Shown here: one piece after another, positions 49,024 through 57,027 of the stretch
Layout: the number at the start of each line of letters is the position of its first letter
Position numbering within the stretch: the first letter of the stretch is position 1
NCBI GenBank assembly: GCA_034430215.1
Contig: DAOUFE010000045.1
Span: 31,999 to 95,998, forward strand
DNA length: 64,000 bases
From: UBA4782 sp034430215
GTDB taxonomy: Bacteria; Chloroflexota; Anaerolineae; Anaerolineales; Anaerolineaceae
Direction: 5' to 3'
The notes under the pieces: generated by a model
Told to the model about the DNA's origin: nothing
The model's input: the letters and a program-made list of their open reading frames with translations, nothing else
Databases searched by the model: none
Position numbers and translations under genes: made by a program

Positions 49024-49566
49024 ATGGCTAATCGAGCTTTGACGAAAAAACAAAAATTGTTTGTGGAGAATTACCTGCAGCTTTGGAAACCCAGTGAAGC
49101 GGCCCGCCAGGCTGGATACAAACACGGTGATCAGCAAGGGGCAAGGATGTTGAAGAACCCGTTGATTGCAGCGTTGATTGATCAGCGGATGAGGGAGATC
49201 TCCATGCAGACGGATGAGGTGTTGACCCGGCTGACACAACAAGCCAGGGTCAATATGGGGGATTTCTTGATTGAAGTTGAGATATTTGATTCAGATAACG
49301 TGATTGTGGAGAAAAAGATTCGTTTGAATTGGGACATGGTCCGTGAGTATGGATACCTGATCAAGCGGTTGAGCTGGAGCAGAAACGGGGATCCCATTCT
49401 TGAGTTGCACGATTCACAAACGGCACTGGTGCAGATCGGACGAGCGAGGAAGTTATTTGTTGACCAGGTGGAGGACACACATCACCTGGACCAGACGCAG
49501 GTGAATATCTATATTCCGGGGAATGGGCGGGAGATCGAGAAGCAAGAACCGGCAGAGGGGATTTGA
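49024..49566 (+). CDS. terS: Terminase small subunit
   Basis: DNA-recognition subunit of the packaging motor, 180 residues. The N-terminal helix-turn-helix is typical of Terminase_2: LTKKQKLFVENYLQLWKPSE, then AARQAGYKHGDQQGARMLKN. The following helices contain TDEVLTRLTQQARVNMGDFL. It is the first gene of the packaging/head block, just after the leader hairpin, and its stop touches the start of the large subunit. Confidence 0.9.
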   Translation: MANRALTKKQKLFVENYLQLWKPSEAARQAGYKHGDQQGARMLKNPLIAALIDQRMREISMQTDEVLTRLTQQARVNMGDFLIEVEIFDSDNVIVEKKIRLNWDMVREYGYLIKRLSWSRNGDPILELHDSQTALVQIGRARKLFVDQVEDTHHLDQTQVNIYIPGNGREIEKQEPAEGI

Positions 49567-50991
49567 ATGGAACGAGTTGAGATTCGCCCTCAGAAGAAGC
49601 AAGAACTGTTTCTGAGTTCTCCGGCGGATATTTGCATCTTTGGGGGGAGCGCCGGCGGGGGAAAGACTTTTGCCAGTCTGCTCGAGCCGTTGAGGAATAT
49701 TCATAACCCGCGTTTTGGGGCAGTGATCTTCAGGAGAACATACCCGGAGATCACTAAAGAAGGTGGCATGTGGGACGAAGCCCAGGGGTTATATTCGCTC
49801 ATTGGGGCAAAGACAAACAAGAACGATCTGTCGTTTCAGTTTTTTTCTGGTGCCAAGGTAACGTTTGCATCGATGCAGTATGAGGATGATAAGTATTCGT
49901 GGAAATCTTCGCAAATTCCGTTGATCCTGTTCGATCAGTTGGAAAGTTTTACAGCGGGGCAATTCTTTTATATGTTCTCCCGTAACAGGTCCACATGCGG
50001 GGTGAAGCCGTACATCCGGGGAACCTGCAACCCGGAACCTGGCTGGCTGGCGGACTTTTTAAGCTGGTGGATCGCTGAGGATGGGTATGCTGATCTGAGC
50101 CACGCCGGGGTGTTGCGGTGGATGATTAGACGTGGGGATGATGAAATCGCCTGGTTCGATACTGAGCAAGCAGCATTGCAAGAGTGCCCAGATATTCAAC
50201 CAAAGAGCGTGACATTCATACCTGCGACAGTTTACGACAATCAAGAACTGCTGAAAAAGGATCCCGGGTATATTGCGAATTTGAAAGCGCTGCCATTGGT
50301 GGATCGTGAACGGCTACTGGGTGATGTGCTGCGGGGTGGAAACTGGAAGATCAAGCCATCAGCGGGGAAGGTATTCAACCGGGCATGGTTCAAGATAGTA
50401 AATGCAGTTCCGGCTGGCGGGGTTGTGGTAAGACGGTGGGATTTTGCGGCTACGGAAAAACAATTGAATAAGAATGATCCTGATTACACGGCTTCATGTT
50501 TGATGCTGATGGTGGAAGGCGGGTATACCATTTTGGATGTGACGAATGAGCAGTTACCGCCGTCGAAAATTGATGAGTATGTGAAGAATATCAGTAAACA
50601 AGATGCGGCGCGGTTTGACAGGGAGAAACGACAGTACCGGGCACGGTGGGAGCAGGAACCAGGGAGCGCGGGAAAGCGCGAGAGCTGGCGAATGACGAAG
50701 ATGCTGGCAGGAATTGATGCAAAAGGGGTGACATCCAGTAAAGATAAACTTATTCGAGCGAAGCCACTGGCTGCACAAACCGAGGTGGGGAATGTTTCGT
50801 TGTTGGAAGGTGCCTGGAACGAGATGTATCTAAATCACATGCACGGGCAGCCTGATCTGCCGCATGATGACATGATGGACGCGTCAAGCGGGGCGTTTTA
50901 TGACCTGACATCACCGAATGAGCAAGCACCGCAATATATTGAATCGATTTGGGAACGAAAGGGTATGGATTATGACGAACTTGATTTATGA
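49567..50991 (+). CDS. terL: Terminase large subunit
   Basis: Packaging ATPase and headful/cos nuclease, 474 residues. Walker A is IFGGSAGGGKTFASLLEP (about residue 22). The Walker B position reads ILFDQLESF (about residue 121), with the usual acidic pair altered to D-Q-L-E. The coupling motif appears near YIRGTCNPEP. The RNase H-like nuclease has RRWDFAATEK (about residue 290) and the distal LPHDDMMDASSGAF (about residue 433). It follows the small subunit without a gap and overlaps the portal gene by 20 bases. Confidence 0.92.
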   Translation: MERVEIRPQKKQELFLSSPADICIFGGSAGGGKTFASLLEPLRNIHNPRFGAVIFRRTYPEITKEGGMWDEAQGLYSLIGAKTNKNDLSFQFFSGAKVTFASMQYEDDKYSWKSSQIPLILFDQLESFTAGQFFYMFSRNRSTCGVKPYIRGTCNPEPGWLADFLSWWIAEDGYADLSHAGVLRWMIRRGDDEIAWFDTEQAALQECPDIQPKSVTFIPATVYDNQELLKKDPGYIANLKALPLVDRERLLGDVLRGGNWKIKPSAGKVFNRAWFKIVNAVPAGGVVVRRWDFAATEKQLNKNDPDYTASCLMLMVEGGYTILDVTNEQLPPSKIDEYVKNISKQDAARFDREKRQYRARWEQEPGSAGKRESWRMTKMLAGIDAKGVTSSKDKLIRAKPLAAQTEVGNVSLLEGAWNEMYLNHMHGQPDLPHDDMMDASSGAFYDLTSPNEQAPQYIESIWERKGMDYDELDL

Positions 50992-52291
50992 ATCGCAGGT
51001 GGAAATGCTGGCGAACGAGGAAACCAACCGGCTGGAGCAGTTTCGCGCCGCCTGGGAAGCTTATTATGGAAACTTGCCAAAACCGTTGAAGGTAAGACCC
51101 GGTGCGATGGAGGATAACATTCGGCTAAATTTTATCAAACTGATCGTGAACAAGGGTGTATCGTTCTTGTTCGGTAAAGAAGTTGGTTTCGAGTTGGAAG
51201 AGGTGGGAGAGACTTCAGCAGAGAAATGGCTGAAAGCCTGCTGGCTGCAAAACAAGAAGATGACGCTGTTGCAAAAAGCTGCTTTGAACGGGGGTGTTTG
51301 CGGGCATTGTTTTATCAAAATCCAAGTGGATCCGAAGTTTCGATACCCGAGGATGATCATTGTTGATCCTGAGACCGTTTCGGTCACTCTGGCGGCTGAC
51401 GATCTGGAGAATGTGCTGACGTATAAGATACAGTATCCATCGAAGGATCCGAAATCAGGGAAGCCGATCATTGTACGACAAATCATCGAGAGGGAGAAAA
51501 CTTACTGGCATATCAAGGATCAGATTGGAAGTGTGGAAAATCTGGGTAGCTGGGTGACCACGACTGAACAAAATTGGGCGTATAGTTTTCCGCCTATTGT
51601 GGAATGTCAAAACTTGCCGGCACCTAATGAATACTGGGGGATGAGCGACATCGAGCCGGATATTTTGGAGATCAATAAGGCAATCAATTTCAGTGTTTCG
51701 AACACAGGCAGGATTTTGAAGTATCACGCACACCCCAAAACATGGGGAAAGGGTTTTTCAGCAGATCAACTACGAATTGCGGTGGATGAAACTCTTATTG
51801 TGCCTTCTGAAGCGGGTGAGCTGCATAATCTGGAGATGCAAACCGATCTGTCCAGCTCGATCAAGTTTTATGACCGGTTGAAGGAAGCGCTGCATGAGAC
51901 GAGCCAGACACCGGAAGTAACCATGGGGAAATTGGAATCAGTGGGCGGGTTGAGTGGGCTGGCATTGCAGATTTTGTATGGTCCGCTGCTGGAGAAAACA
52001 GAAACGAAGCGGTTGCTGTATGGGGATATGCTGATAGAGCTGAACCGGAGGGTGTTAGAGATCGGCGGGTATGGAACGGACAACATCACGAAACTTCACT
52101 GGCAGGATATTTTGCCAAAAGATGAAAAGCAGGAAAGAGAAACAGCGCTGGTTGACAAACAATTGGGCGTTTCAGATGATACGTTACTGACACAATTGGG
52201 CTATGACCCGGAAATCGAACAGGAAAAGAAGAAGAATGATTCTGCCTTGCTTGCAAATGCCTTATTAGGTGCATTTGATAAAGGTGAGTAA
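50972..52291 (+). CDS. Portal protein (SPP1 gp6-like)
   Basis: Forms the dodecameric DNA portal of the head. The start at 50972 (MTNLIYESQVEML) is chosen after AAGGG; an upstream frame start lies inside terL. The length is 439 residues. VNKGVSFLFGKEVGFEL, FIKIQVDPKFRYPRMIIVDP and MSDIEPDILEINKAINF are typical of the Gp6-like portal family. Its stop overlaps the MuF start by one base, the standard portal-MuF order. Confidence 0.88.
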   Translation: MTNLIYESQVEMLANEETNRLEQFRAAWEAYYGNLPKPLKVRPGAMEDNIRLNFIKLIVNKGVSFLFGKEVGFELEEVGETSAEKWLKACWLQNKKMTLLQKAALNGGVCGHCFIKIQVDPKFRYPRMIIVDPETVSVTLAADDLENVLTYKIQYPSKDPKSGKPIIVRQIIEREKTYWHIKDQIGSVENLGSWVTTTEQNWAYSFPPIVECQNLPAPNEYWGMSDIEPDILEINKAINFSVSNTGRILKYHAHPKTWGKGFSADQLRIAVDETLIVPSEAGELHNLEMQTDLSSSIKFYDRLKEALHETSQTPEVTMGKLESVGGLSGLALQILYGPLLEKTETKRLLYGDMLIELNRRVLEIGGYGTDNITKLHWQDILPKDEKQERETALVDKQLGVSDDTLLTQLGYDPEIEQEKKKNDSALLANALLGAFDKGE

Positions 52292-54795
52292 TGTCTGACT
52301 CGATATATGATCTGAATGATCAATTCAGAACAGCGCTGTTGAATAGCGAACGCGCTGCTGCCAGTCAGATGGTGCGCGAGTATGGAAAAGCCTGGCGGGT
52401 GATCCAGAAACGGATCGAAGAACTGGCGGCTCAGTATTACGCATTGGCGGAGACGGGAGGAAAGCCACCCATTTCGTGGATCTATGAAATGGACAGGTTT
52501 CAGGTGTTACAGAATCAGGTCGAAGGGGAGATCAGGAAATTCGCTCAGTATACAGAAGGGGCGATCGAAAAGGGGCAGAAGGAAGCAATCGCGGCAGCGC
52601 ATCTAAATGCGGTTTCGTTGATGGATGCGGGGTTGCCTGAAGGCGCGCATGTGAAGTTCAACCGGCTGCCGAAGAAGGCATTTGAGAATCTGGTTGGTTT
52701 TTTGCAGGACGGCAGCCCATTGAAAGACCTGTTGAACCAGCTACCAGGTGAAGCAGGGAAACTGGTGGCTGATGGCTTGCAAACAGGGTTGTTGCTGGGA
52801 TGGAATCCAACAAGAACAGCGAGCCATATACGGGAAGCCCTGGGTGGAAATCTGGCGCGTGCGCTTCGCATAGCCAGAACAGAAACACTGAGAAGTTACC
52901 GGGAAGCCACCCGGCAAACGTATAAGGCGAATAATCATGTGGTGAAGGGTTGGGAGTGGCGTAGTGCGAGGAATGAGCGAACATGTGCCATGTGCGTTAC
53001 TGGAGAAACAATTGTTTCAGGTCCTGGCATCCAAAAAGTGTTTTCTAGGTACTATTCTGGCGATGTTGTCGTCATCAAAACGACCAGCGGAAAATATCTC
53101 ACCGTTACCCCAAATCACCCGATATTCACGAGGAGTGGTTGGATCAAGGCAGGTATGCTCAAAAAAGGTGACTATGTAATCAGCAGCACCGATGCTGATG
53201 GGGCTGAGCTTGGGGTCGGCGTAAACAATTATCAGATGCCAGCCATTATCAAACAAATAGCGGAATCTTTCAGTATGATCTTTGCTGAAATGCCATGCAC
53301 CACCCCAGACTTCCACGGCGACGGGAAAGGTTCCGAGGTCTATGTTATAAGGACCAACAGCTTGTTGAAGGATGATATCCATTCCTTTACCAACAAGCAA
53401 ATTGAACAAAATAATCTCACTGGTAGAAGCGTGAGGAACCCGCCAATTTTTAGCTTTTTGTTCCCATTCTTTCGCAGCCTTTATGCGTTGTTCCAGCGTT
53501 TTCTTATACGGTCCGGGATGATCATTAAAAACTGGTTTTCGTTCTTTCAGCGGGATTTTACTGCTTTTCAAGGTGTAGTTATCAGAAAGAGATCTTCTGG
53601 GAGTATTCGTAAATCGCAAGCTGGTGGAAATTGCATATCTATTTACGCCAAATTCTTTGGCAAGCGTCTGTTCGGTTTCACCAGAAAGATACCTTTTGGC
53701 GATCTCATCATCAGGAAGATCAAGCGTTTTATGACGAATTTTTCCGTTCTTTTTTCCAGCAATCGCATATCTCTGAGACTTATCTCGGAGCAAGCCACGC
53801 TCTTTAAGAATGGCAGTCAGGCGTTTAGCGCAAATTCCGTAATATGGCGCAATTTTCTTAGCGGATTCACCAGAAAGGTACGCCTGGATCGCATTCTCGA
53901 CGTTGATATCAGGAGCTTTAGCGGGCATGTATATAACCTACAGACTACCGACGGATGGTATTTTGCTAATGGGATTATAACGCATAACTGCTGGGCGATG
54001 GATGGAACGGAGCACTCGTTTGAGGAAAAGCTGAATGATCATTTTTGCGGCAGGTGCTCGATGCTGCCGTTGATGAAGAGCTGGCAAGAGTTGGGGTTCA
54101 ACATCGATGAGGTAAAAGACAAGCAGCCAAAAACCGGAATTGAAGCGTTCGAACTCCTCTCTCATACTGAGCAGATGAAGATATTAGGTCCTGCGAAGTA
54201 TGCAGCATATAAGGATGGCGCTTTTAAGTTATCTGATCTAGTTGGGGAAACAACGAATTCACGCTGGGGATCAATGCGTTATGAGAAAAGCTTGGTGGAA
54301 TTGGGGTTGAGTTCCAACGAATGGTTAGCAAAATACCGAGAGAATCCAGCGAAGGAGTTAATTCCGATTCAGGAAGCGGTTGATCAGATTCTGGAGATCC
54401 ATCGAGAAAAGGATGGAGCAACTTTCAGCTTATTTCATGGAAATATGGCAGGAAAACCTTACAGGTCAGTGTCAATCTTTCCAGATCTTTCAGCGACAAT
54501 TAACGGTAAAGAGATCACGCAAGAGCAGTTACAGAATTTTATTTCGACTTATGAGGGGTTAGCACGAAATTCAAAAGTTGGAATTGGTACTTGGTATAAT
54601 GCGGATGAGGATGTAACGTATCTTGATTTTGTTGTCTTAATTCAAGATCGGGAGTTTGCAATTAGCCTAGGAAAGCAATATAATCAAATCGGTATATTTG
54701 ATCTTGAAAAAATGGAATACATCGAAGTTGGAGGTACTGGAAAGTCTATTGATGGATTACTCGCACCTCAAGATCGCCTGAAGGAAATACCATGA
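52291..54795 (+). CDS. MuF-like minor head protein interrupted by an in-frame intein
   Basis: An 834-codon frame. The exteins (residues 1-234 and 567-834) form a MuF/SPP1 gp7-like minor head protein: ARALRIARTETLRSYREA and EWRSARNERTCAM, joined after splicing to CWAMDGTEHSF, which rebuilds the CxxC of the MuF motif. The intein occupies residues 235-566. After the MuF domain a C-terminal extension of about 200 residues (LFHGNMAGKPYRSVSIFPDL, VGIGTWYNADEDVTYLDFVV) does not look like head protein and could be a MuF-type toxin domain. The spliced product would be 502 residues. Confidence 0.88.
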   Translation: MSDSIYDLNDQFRTALLNSERAAASQMVREYGKAWRVIQKRIEELAAQYYALAETGGKPPISWIYEMDRFQVLQNQVEGEIRKFAQYTEGAIEKGQKEAIAAAHLNAVSLMDAGLPEGAHVKFNRLPKKAFENLVGFLQDGSPLKDLLNQLPGEAGKLVADGLQTGLLLGWNPTRTASHIREALGGNLARALRIARTETLRSYREATRQTYKANNHVVKGWEWRSARNERTCAMCVTGETIVSGPGIQKVFSRYYSGDVVVIKTTSGKYLTVTPNHPIFTRSGWIKAGMLKKGDYVISSTDADGAELGVGVNNYQMPAIIKQIAESFSMIFAEMPCTTPDFHGDGKGSEVYVIRTNSLLKDDIHSFTNKQIEQNNLTGRSVRNPPIFSFLFPFFRSLYALFQRFLIRSGMIIKNWFSFFQRDFTAFQGVVIRKRSSGSIRKSQAGGNCISIYAKFFGKRLFGFTRKIPFGDLIIRKIKRFMTNFSVLFSSNRISLRLISEQATLFKNGSQAFSANSVIWRNFLSGFTRKVRLDRILDVDIRSFSGHVYNLQTTDGWYFANGIITHNCWAMDGTEHSFEEKLNDHFCGRCSMLPLMKSWQELGFNIDEVKDKQPKTGIEAFELLSHTEQMKILGPAKYAAYKDGAFKLSDLVGETTNSRWGSMRYEKSLVELGLSSNEWLAKYRENPAKELIPIQEAVDQILEIHREKDGATFSLFHGNMAGKPYRSVSIFPDLSATINGKEITQEQLQNFISTYEGLARNSKVGIGTWYNADEDVTYLDFVVLIQDREFAISLGKQYNQIGIFDLEKMEYIEVGGTGKSIDGLLAPQDRLKEIP
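52993..53988 (+). mobile_element. Intein in the MuF head protein
   Basis: Starts at Cys235 (CVTGETIVSGPG, block A) and ends at His565-Asn566 before Cys567 (block F/G: YNLQTTDGWYFANGIITHN). Block B is TVTPNHPIF (T273xxH276). These are the residues required for standard class 1 splicing. The N-terminal splicing region is about 65 residues and the C-terminal one about 35. The 230 residues between them are Phe- and Ser-rich and carry no LAGLIDADG or HNH motif. That stretch is the mirror image of a gene on the opposite strand, which has the homing-endonuclease-like features. Confidence 0.9.
53017..53928 (-). CDS. Antisense Vsr/DUF559-like homing endonuclease inside the intein
   Basis: A 303-codon gene on the minus strand, wholly inside the intein. 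Two similar helix-turn-helix repeats lie at about residues 16-45 (YLSGESAKKIAPYYGICAKR) and 80-108 (YLSGETEQTLAKEFGVNRYA). The nuclease domain (about residues 165-245) has STSEIILFNLLV (Glu171), QQAVGPYNIDLG (Gln189, Asp197), VAVEVWGGAWHF (Glu206, His213) and RYLFDNGWHLIIVYAD. This matches the Vsr/PD-(D/E)xK-like endonucleases known from phage homing elements. The ATG has a weak AGG site. Lys/Glu-rich stretches here produce the Phe-rich nonsense of the intein frame, so this strand is the one shaped as protein. It probably cuts intein-free MuF genes. Confidence 0.85.
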   Translation of the reverse strand: MPAKAPDINVENAIQAYLSGESAKKIAPYYGICAKRLTAILKERGLLRDKSQRYAIAGKKNGKIRHKTLDLPDDEIAKRYLSGETEQTLAKEFGVNRYAISTSLRFTNTPRRSLSDNYTLKSSKIPLKERKPVFNDHPGPYKKTLEQRIKAAKEWEQKAKNWRVPHASTSEIILFNLLVGKGMDIILQQAVGPYNIDLGTFPVAVEVWGGAWHFSKDHTERFRYLFDNGWHLIIVYADPKLSPISIGAADYIVTFFEHTCLDPTTPREYRVIWGNGEIFSAGRFDDDNIARIVPRKHFLDART

Positions 54796-55058
54796 GTGAA
54801 GAACTTAAGTCACGGAAAATGAGCATTGAACAATTTGAACCCAAGACTAAAATTGTAGTTTTAGGGTCTACGTTCAGTGCAACACTTGATAAGAAACAAT
54901 ATTTCCCAAAACATGTTTCACTCCAATGCCATGTTGAAGATTCCAAGTTGATAGATCAATTATCCGTAATCCCAGTTGGCACAGTTATTTGTGCTAAAGT
55001 TCACACAGATTTTTCAGACATGAAAAATTATCTTGATGATTTTACTGCAGCAAATTAA
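54792..55058 (+). CDS. Small phage protein downstream of MuF
   Basis: An 88-residue protein starting in an ATGA overlap with the MuF stop. It is mixed alpha/beta (KIVVLGSTFSATLDKKQYF, VIPVGTVICAKVHTDFSDMK). No family is recognised. Its tight coupling to a MuF protein with a toxin-like extension would fit an immunity partner, but this is only positional. Confidence 0.5.
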   Translation: MSEELKSRKMSIEQFEPKTKIVVLGSTFSATLDKKQYFPKHVSLQCHVEDSKLIDQLSVIPVGTVICAKVHTDFSDMKNYLDDFTAAN

Positions 55059-55066
55059 AAAACTTG

Positions 55067-55162
55067 TGCTATACTAATTTTGACAAATAAATAGACGGTA
55101 TTCAGTCGTTTCCGCCCGACACGTTTCTCAAAAGTGAGAGAGTGTTTGGGCGATTTTGTTTT
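55067..55162 (+). promoter_or_regulatory. Promoter plus terminator-like leader, copy 2
   Basis: TGC-TATACT (55067-55075) is an extended -10. CGGTATT (55096) and GTTTCCGCC (55108) follow, then a hairpin (CGCCC at 55113 with GGGCG at 55148, inner TCTCA/TGAGA) and a TTTTGTTTT tail. It is paralogous to 48918-49011 and precedes the lysis cassette. Confidence 0.6.
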
Positions 55163-55184
55163 AACCAACTTTGGAGGATGACAA

Positions 55185-55625
55185 ATGAAAGTTTATTTGA
55201 AGTGGATCGGAATTGGAGCGGTTGTTCTGGTGGTCACTTTGTTGATCTTGCTGGCAGCTTTTGGGGCGATGTTCCCGGAAGGCACACAAGCCAGTTCGGA
55301 GGTGCTGATCGTACTGGCAGGCGGTGTGCTTTCGCTGGTGTTCATGTACCTCCCGGGGATGCGTGTGCAGTTTGCAGAATTGAGATCTGAACAAAAGCAA
55401 TTGATCAACCTGGTACTTATTATTTTGCTGGCTGTTGGGATGCTGGTCATGACATGCACAAACTTTTACGTGATCCCAGGCATCTTGTGCACGAAAAACG
55501 GGGCGCTGCAATTGTTGATCTATGTATTTCTGGCAGGCGGCGGTAACCAGTTGACGTATAAATACAGCCCTGAACCGATCGATGTGAAGAATGCAAAAGC
55601 TGTTCGAGATGTTGTATCTGGATAA
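55185..55625 (+). CDS. Putative holin
   Basis: A 146-residue protein with about four membrane segments (residues 7-30, 40-56, 70-90 and 100-118) and a short charged C-terminal tail. FMYLPGMRVQFAELRSEQKQ between helices 2 and 3 resembles a group of phage holin-like proteins. It stands first in a cassette with a coiled-coil membrane protein and an endolysin, which supports a role in membrane permeabilisation. A GGAGG site precedes the ATG. Confidence 0.65.
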   Translation: MKVYLKWIGIGAVVLVVTLLILLAAFGAMFPEGTQASSEVLIVLAGGVLSLVFMYLPGMRVQFAELRSEQKQLINLVLIILLAVGMLVMTCTNFYVIPGILCTKNGALQLLIYVFLAGGGNQLTYKYSPEPIDVKNAKAVRDVVSG

Positions 55626-55630
55626 GTTCT

Positions 55631-55957
55631 ATGGATGCTTTCATTTCAGCCATCGTGGGAGTTGTTGGAGTCGTTGCGGGCGCACTGATCACGGGTGCCA
55701 GTCAACGGCATAAAGTGAAAGCAGAATCTGCCAAAGCGGAGGCTGAAGCTGCAAAAATAAAAGCTGAAGAGAATGAGCAGATTCGGCAAACGGTCATGTC
55801 GTTGATCGAGCCACTTCAGGAGCAAATCAATAAATTGGAGCAGGAGCTGGAAGATTGGAAAAACTGGGCGGATCGCCTGGTAACGCAAATCAAAGGATTG
55901 GGATGCGAACCGGTGCCTTTTAAACAGACAGGTAAACAAACAAAGAGAAAACCATGA
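55631..55957 (+). CDS. Membrane-anchored coiled-coil lysis protein (spanin-like?)
   Basis: A 108-residue protein. An N-terminal membrane helix (residues 4-23) is followed by a long charged coiled coil rich in Lys/Ala/Glu (residues 27-85) and a basic tail. This resembles i-spanin or holin-accessory proteins by layout only. It overlaps the endolysin start by four bases. Confidence 0.5.
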   Translation: MDAFISAIVGVVGVVAGALITGASQRHKVKAESAKAEAEAAKIKAEENEQIRQTVMSLIEPLQEQINKLEQELEDWKNWADRLVTQIKGLGCEPVPFKQTGKQTKRKP

Positions 55958-56991
55958 TCGGAAAATCCATTTATATCTGGTCAATCGAAACCATTTTTGA
56001 TGGGGATGTAAAGAAAATCGCGAAAACTCTGGCAGGAGCCGGGTTTGATTCCGCGATTTTGCATAACGCGAGTTTAAGCGCATGGGCAAGTGAAAAATGC
56101 CTGGCATTGATCGAGGCTTTGCGCGAGGCGGGAGTAACTCCGATCGGCGGGGCAGCGGTGTATGGATGGAACCCGGAAATGGAAGGCAGGCTGGCGGGCA
56201 TGTTATGTTTGAAATATCACCTGCCGGCATTTGTTTTTGATGCAGAAAGCACATTCGATGCTCAACCTGCTGCTGATAGTAATGCGGTGAAGCTGTTGAA
56301 AGCGTTCAAGGCGGAAGCTCCAGGTGTGAAAGCTGGTTGGTGCTGGTGGGCGAGGTATAGAAGCCCATTTAATGGCAACGAATGGCACCCCAAGAAGGTG
56401 TTATGGGCGGCAATGAATCCTCAATATGGGGATGCAGATTTTGGGGTTCCCATGACTTACTGGGGTGGGGAAAGCGCTGCCAATGCGGTTCATTTGTTGG
56501 ATCAAACGTGGCAACAATGGCGTGAAGTAACAGATAAGCCGATCTGCCCAGCGGGGCGTGCGTATATCGGTGATGATGGAACCGCCAAACCGGAAGCAGT
56601 AACAGCGTTCGAACAACGAGCAAGGGAACTAGGCGCACCTGGTGTTACCTGGTGGAGTATGCAACACGCGGTGAAGCTGCCGGATGTATGGCAGGCAATG
56701 GTCATGATGCCCGGGTTGAAAACGGGAATACTGGAGCCTGATCAGCCGCAAAAGCCTGAAAATGAACCTATCCAAGAATCAACGAAAGCTGTTGTCAAGA
56801 CGGGACAAATCAATTTCAGGGAATCGCCGGAAGTAAAGAGTAATAATCGGCTGGGTGTACTGAATAAAGGCACGGAAAGCGCAATTTTGGAGAGAAAAAC
56901 TGACGCAAACGGGAATACCTGGCTGCGAGTCAGTGTCGAGGGATGGATCAGTGAGAAGTACGGACAAGCCATCCTGACAGAAGTGAAATAA
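55954..56991 (+). CDS. Phage endolysin: TIM-barrel hydrolase with SH3b domain
   Basis: Cell-wall hydrolase of 345 residues. Residues 1-250 look like a (beta/alpha)8 glycoside-hydrolase barrel: ISIYIWSIE-like first strand, PAFVFDAESTFDA (acidic catalytic strand), AGWCWWARYRSPFN, GVPMTYWGGESA and APGVTWWSMQHA. The C-terminal 65 residues form an SH3b domain (VKTGQINFRESPEVKSNN, NTWLRVSVEGWISEKYG) that would bind the cell wall. The position after holin and spanin-like genes supports lysis. The exact hydrolase family was not identified. Confidence 0.75.
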   Translation: MIGKSIYIWSIETIFDGDVKKIAKTLAGAGFDSAILHNASLSAWASEKCLALIEALREAGVTPIGGAAVYGWNPEMEGRLAGMLCLKYHLPAFVFDAESTFDAQPAADSNAVKLLKAFKAEAPGVKAGWCWWARYRSPFNGNEWHPKKVLWAAMNPQYGDADFGVPMTYWGGESAANAVHLLDQTWQQWREVTDKPICPAGRAYIGDDGTAKPEAVTAFEQRARELGAPGVTWWSMQHAVKLPDVWQAMVMMPGLKTGILEPDQPQKPENEPIQESTKAVVKTGQINFRESPEVKSNNRLGVLNKGTESAILERKTDANGNTWLRVSVEGWISEKYGQAILTEVK

Positions 56992-57027
56992 ATACGCTAC
57001 GGCAGCGGAATTGCCGGGGAGAAAATA

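Noticed and set aside
53180..53900. Reading the Phe/Ser-rich middle of the intein as a new protein domain
   Set aside because: Its composition is explained by the antisense nuclease gene; no motif is visible in the sense direction.
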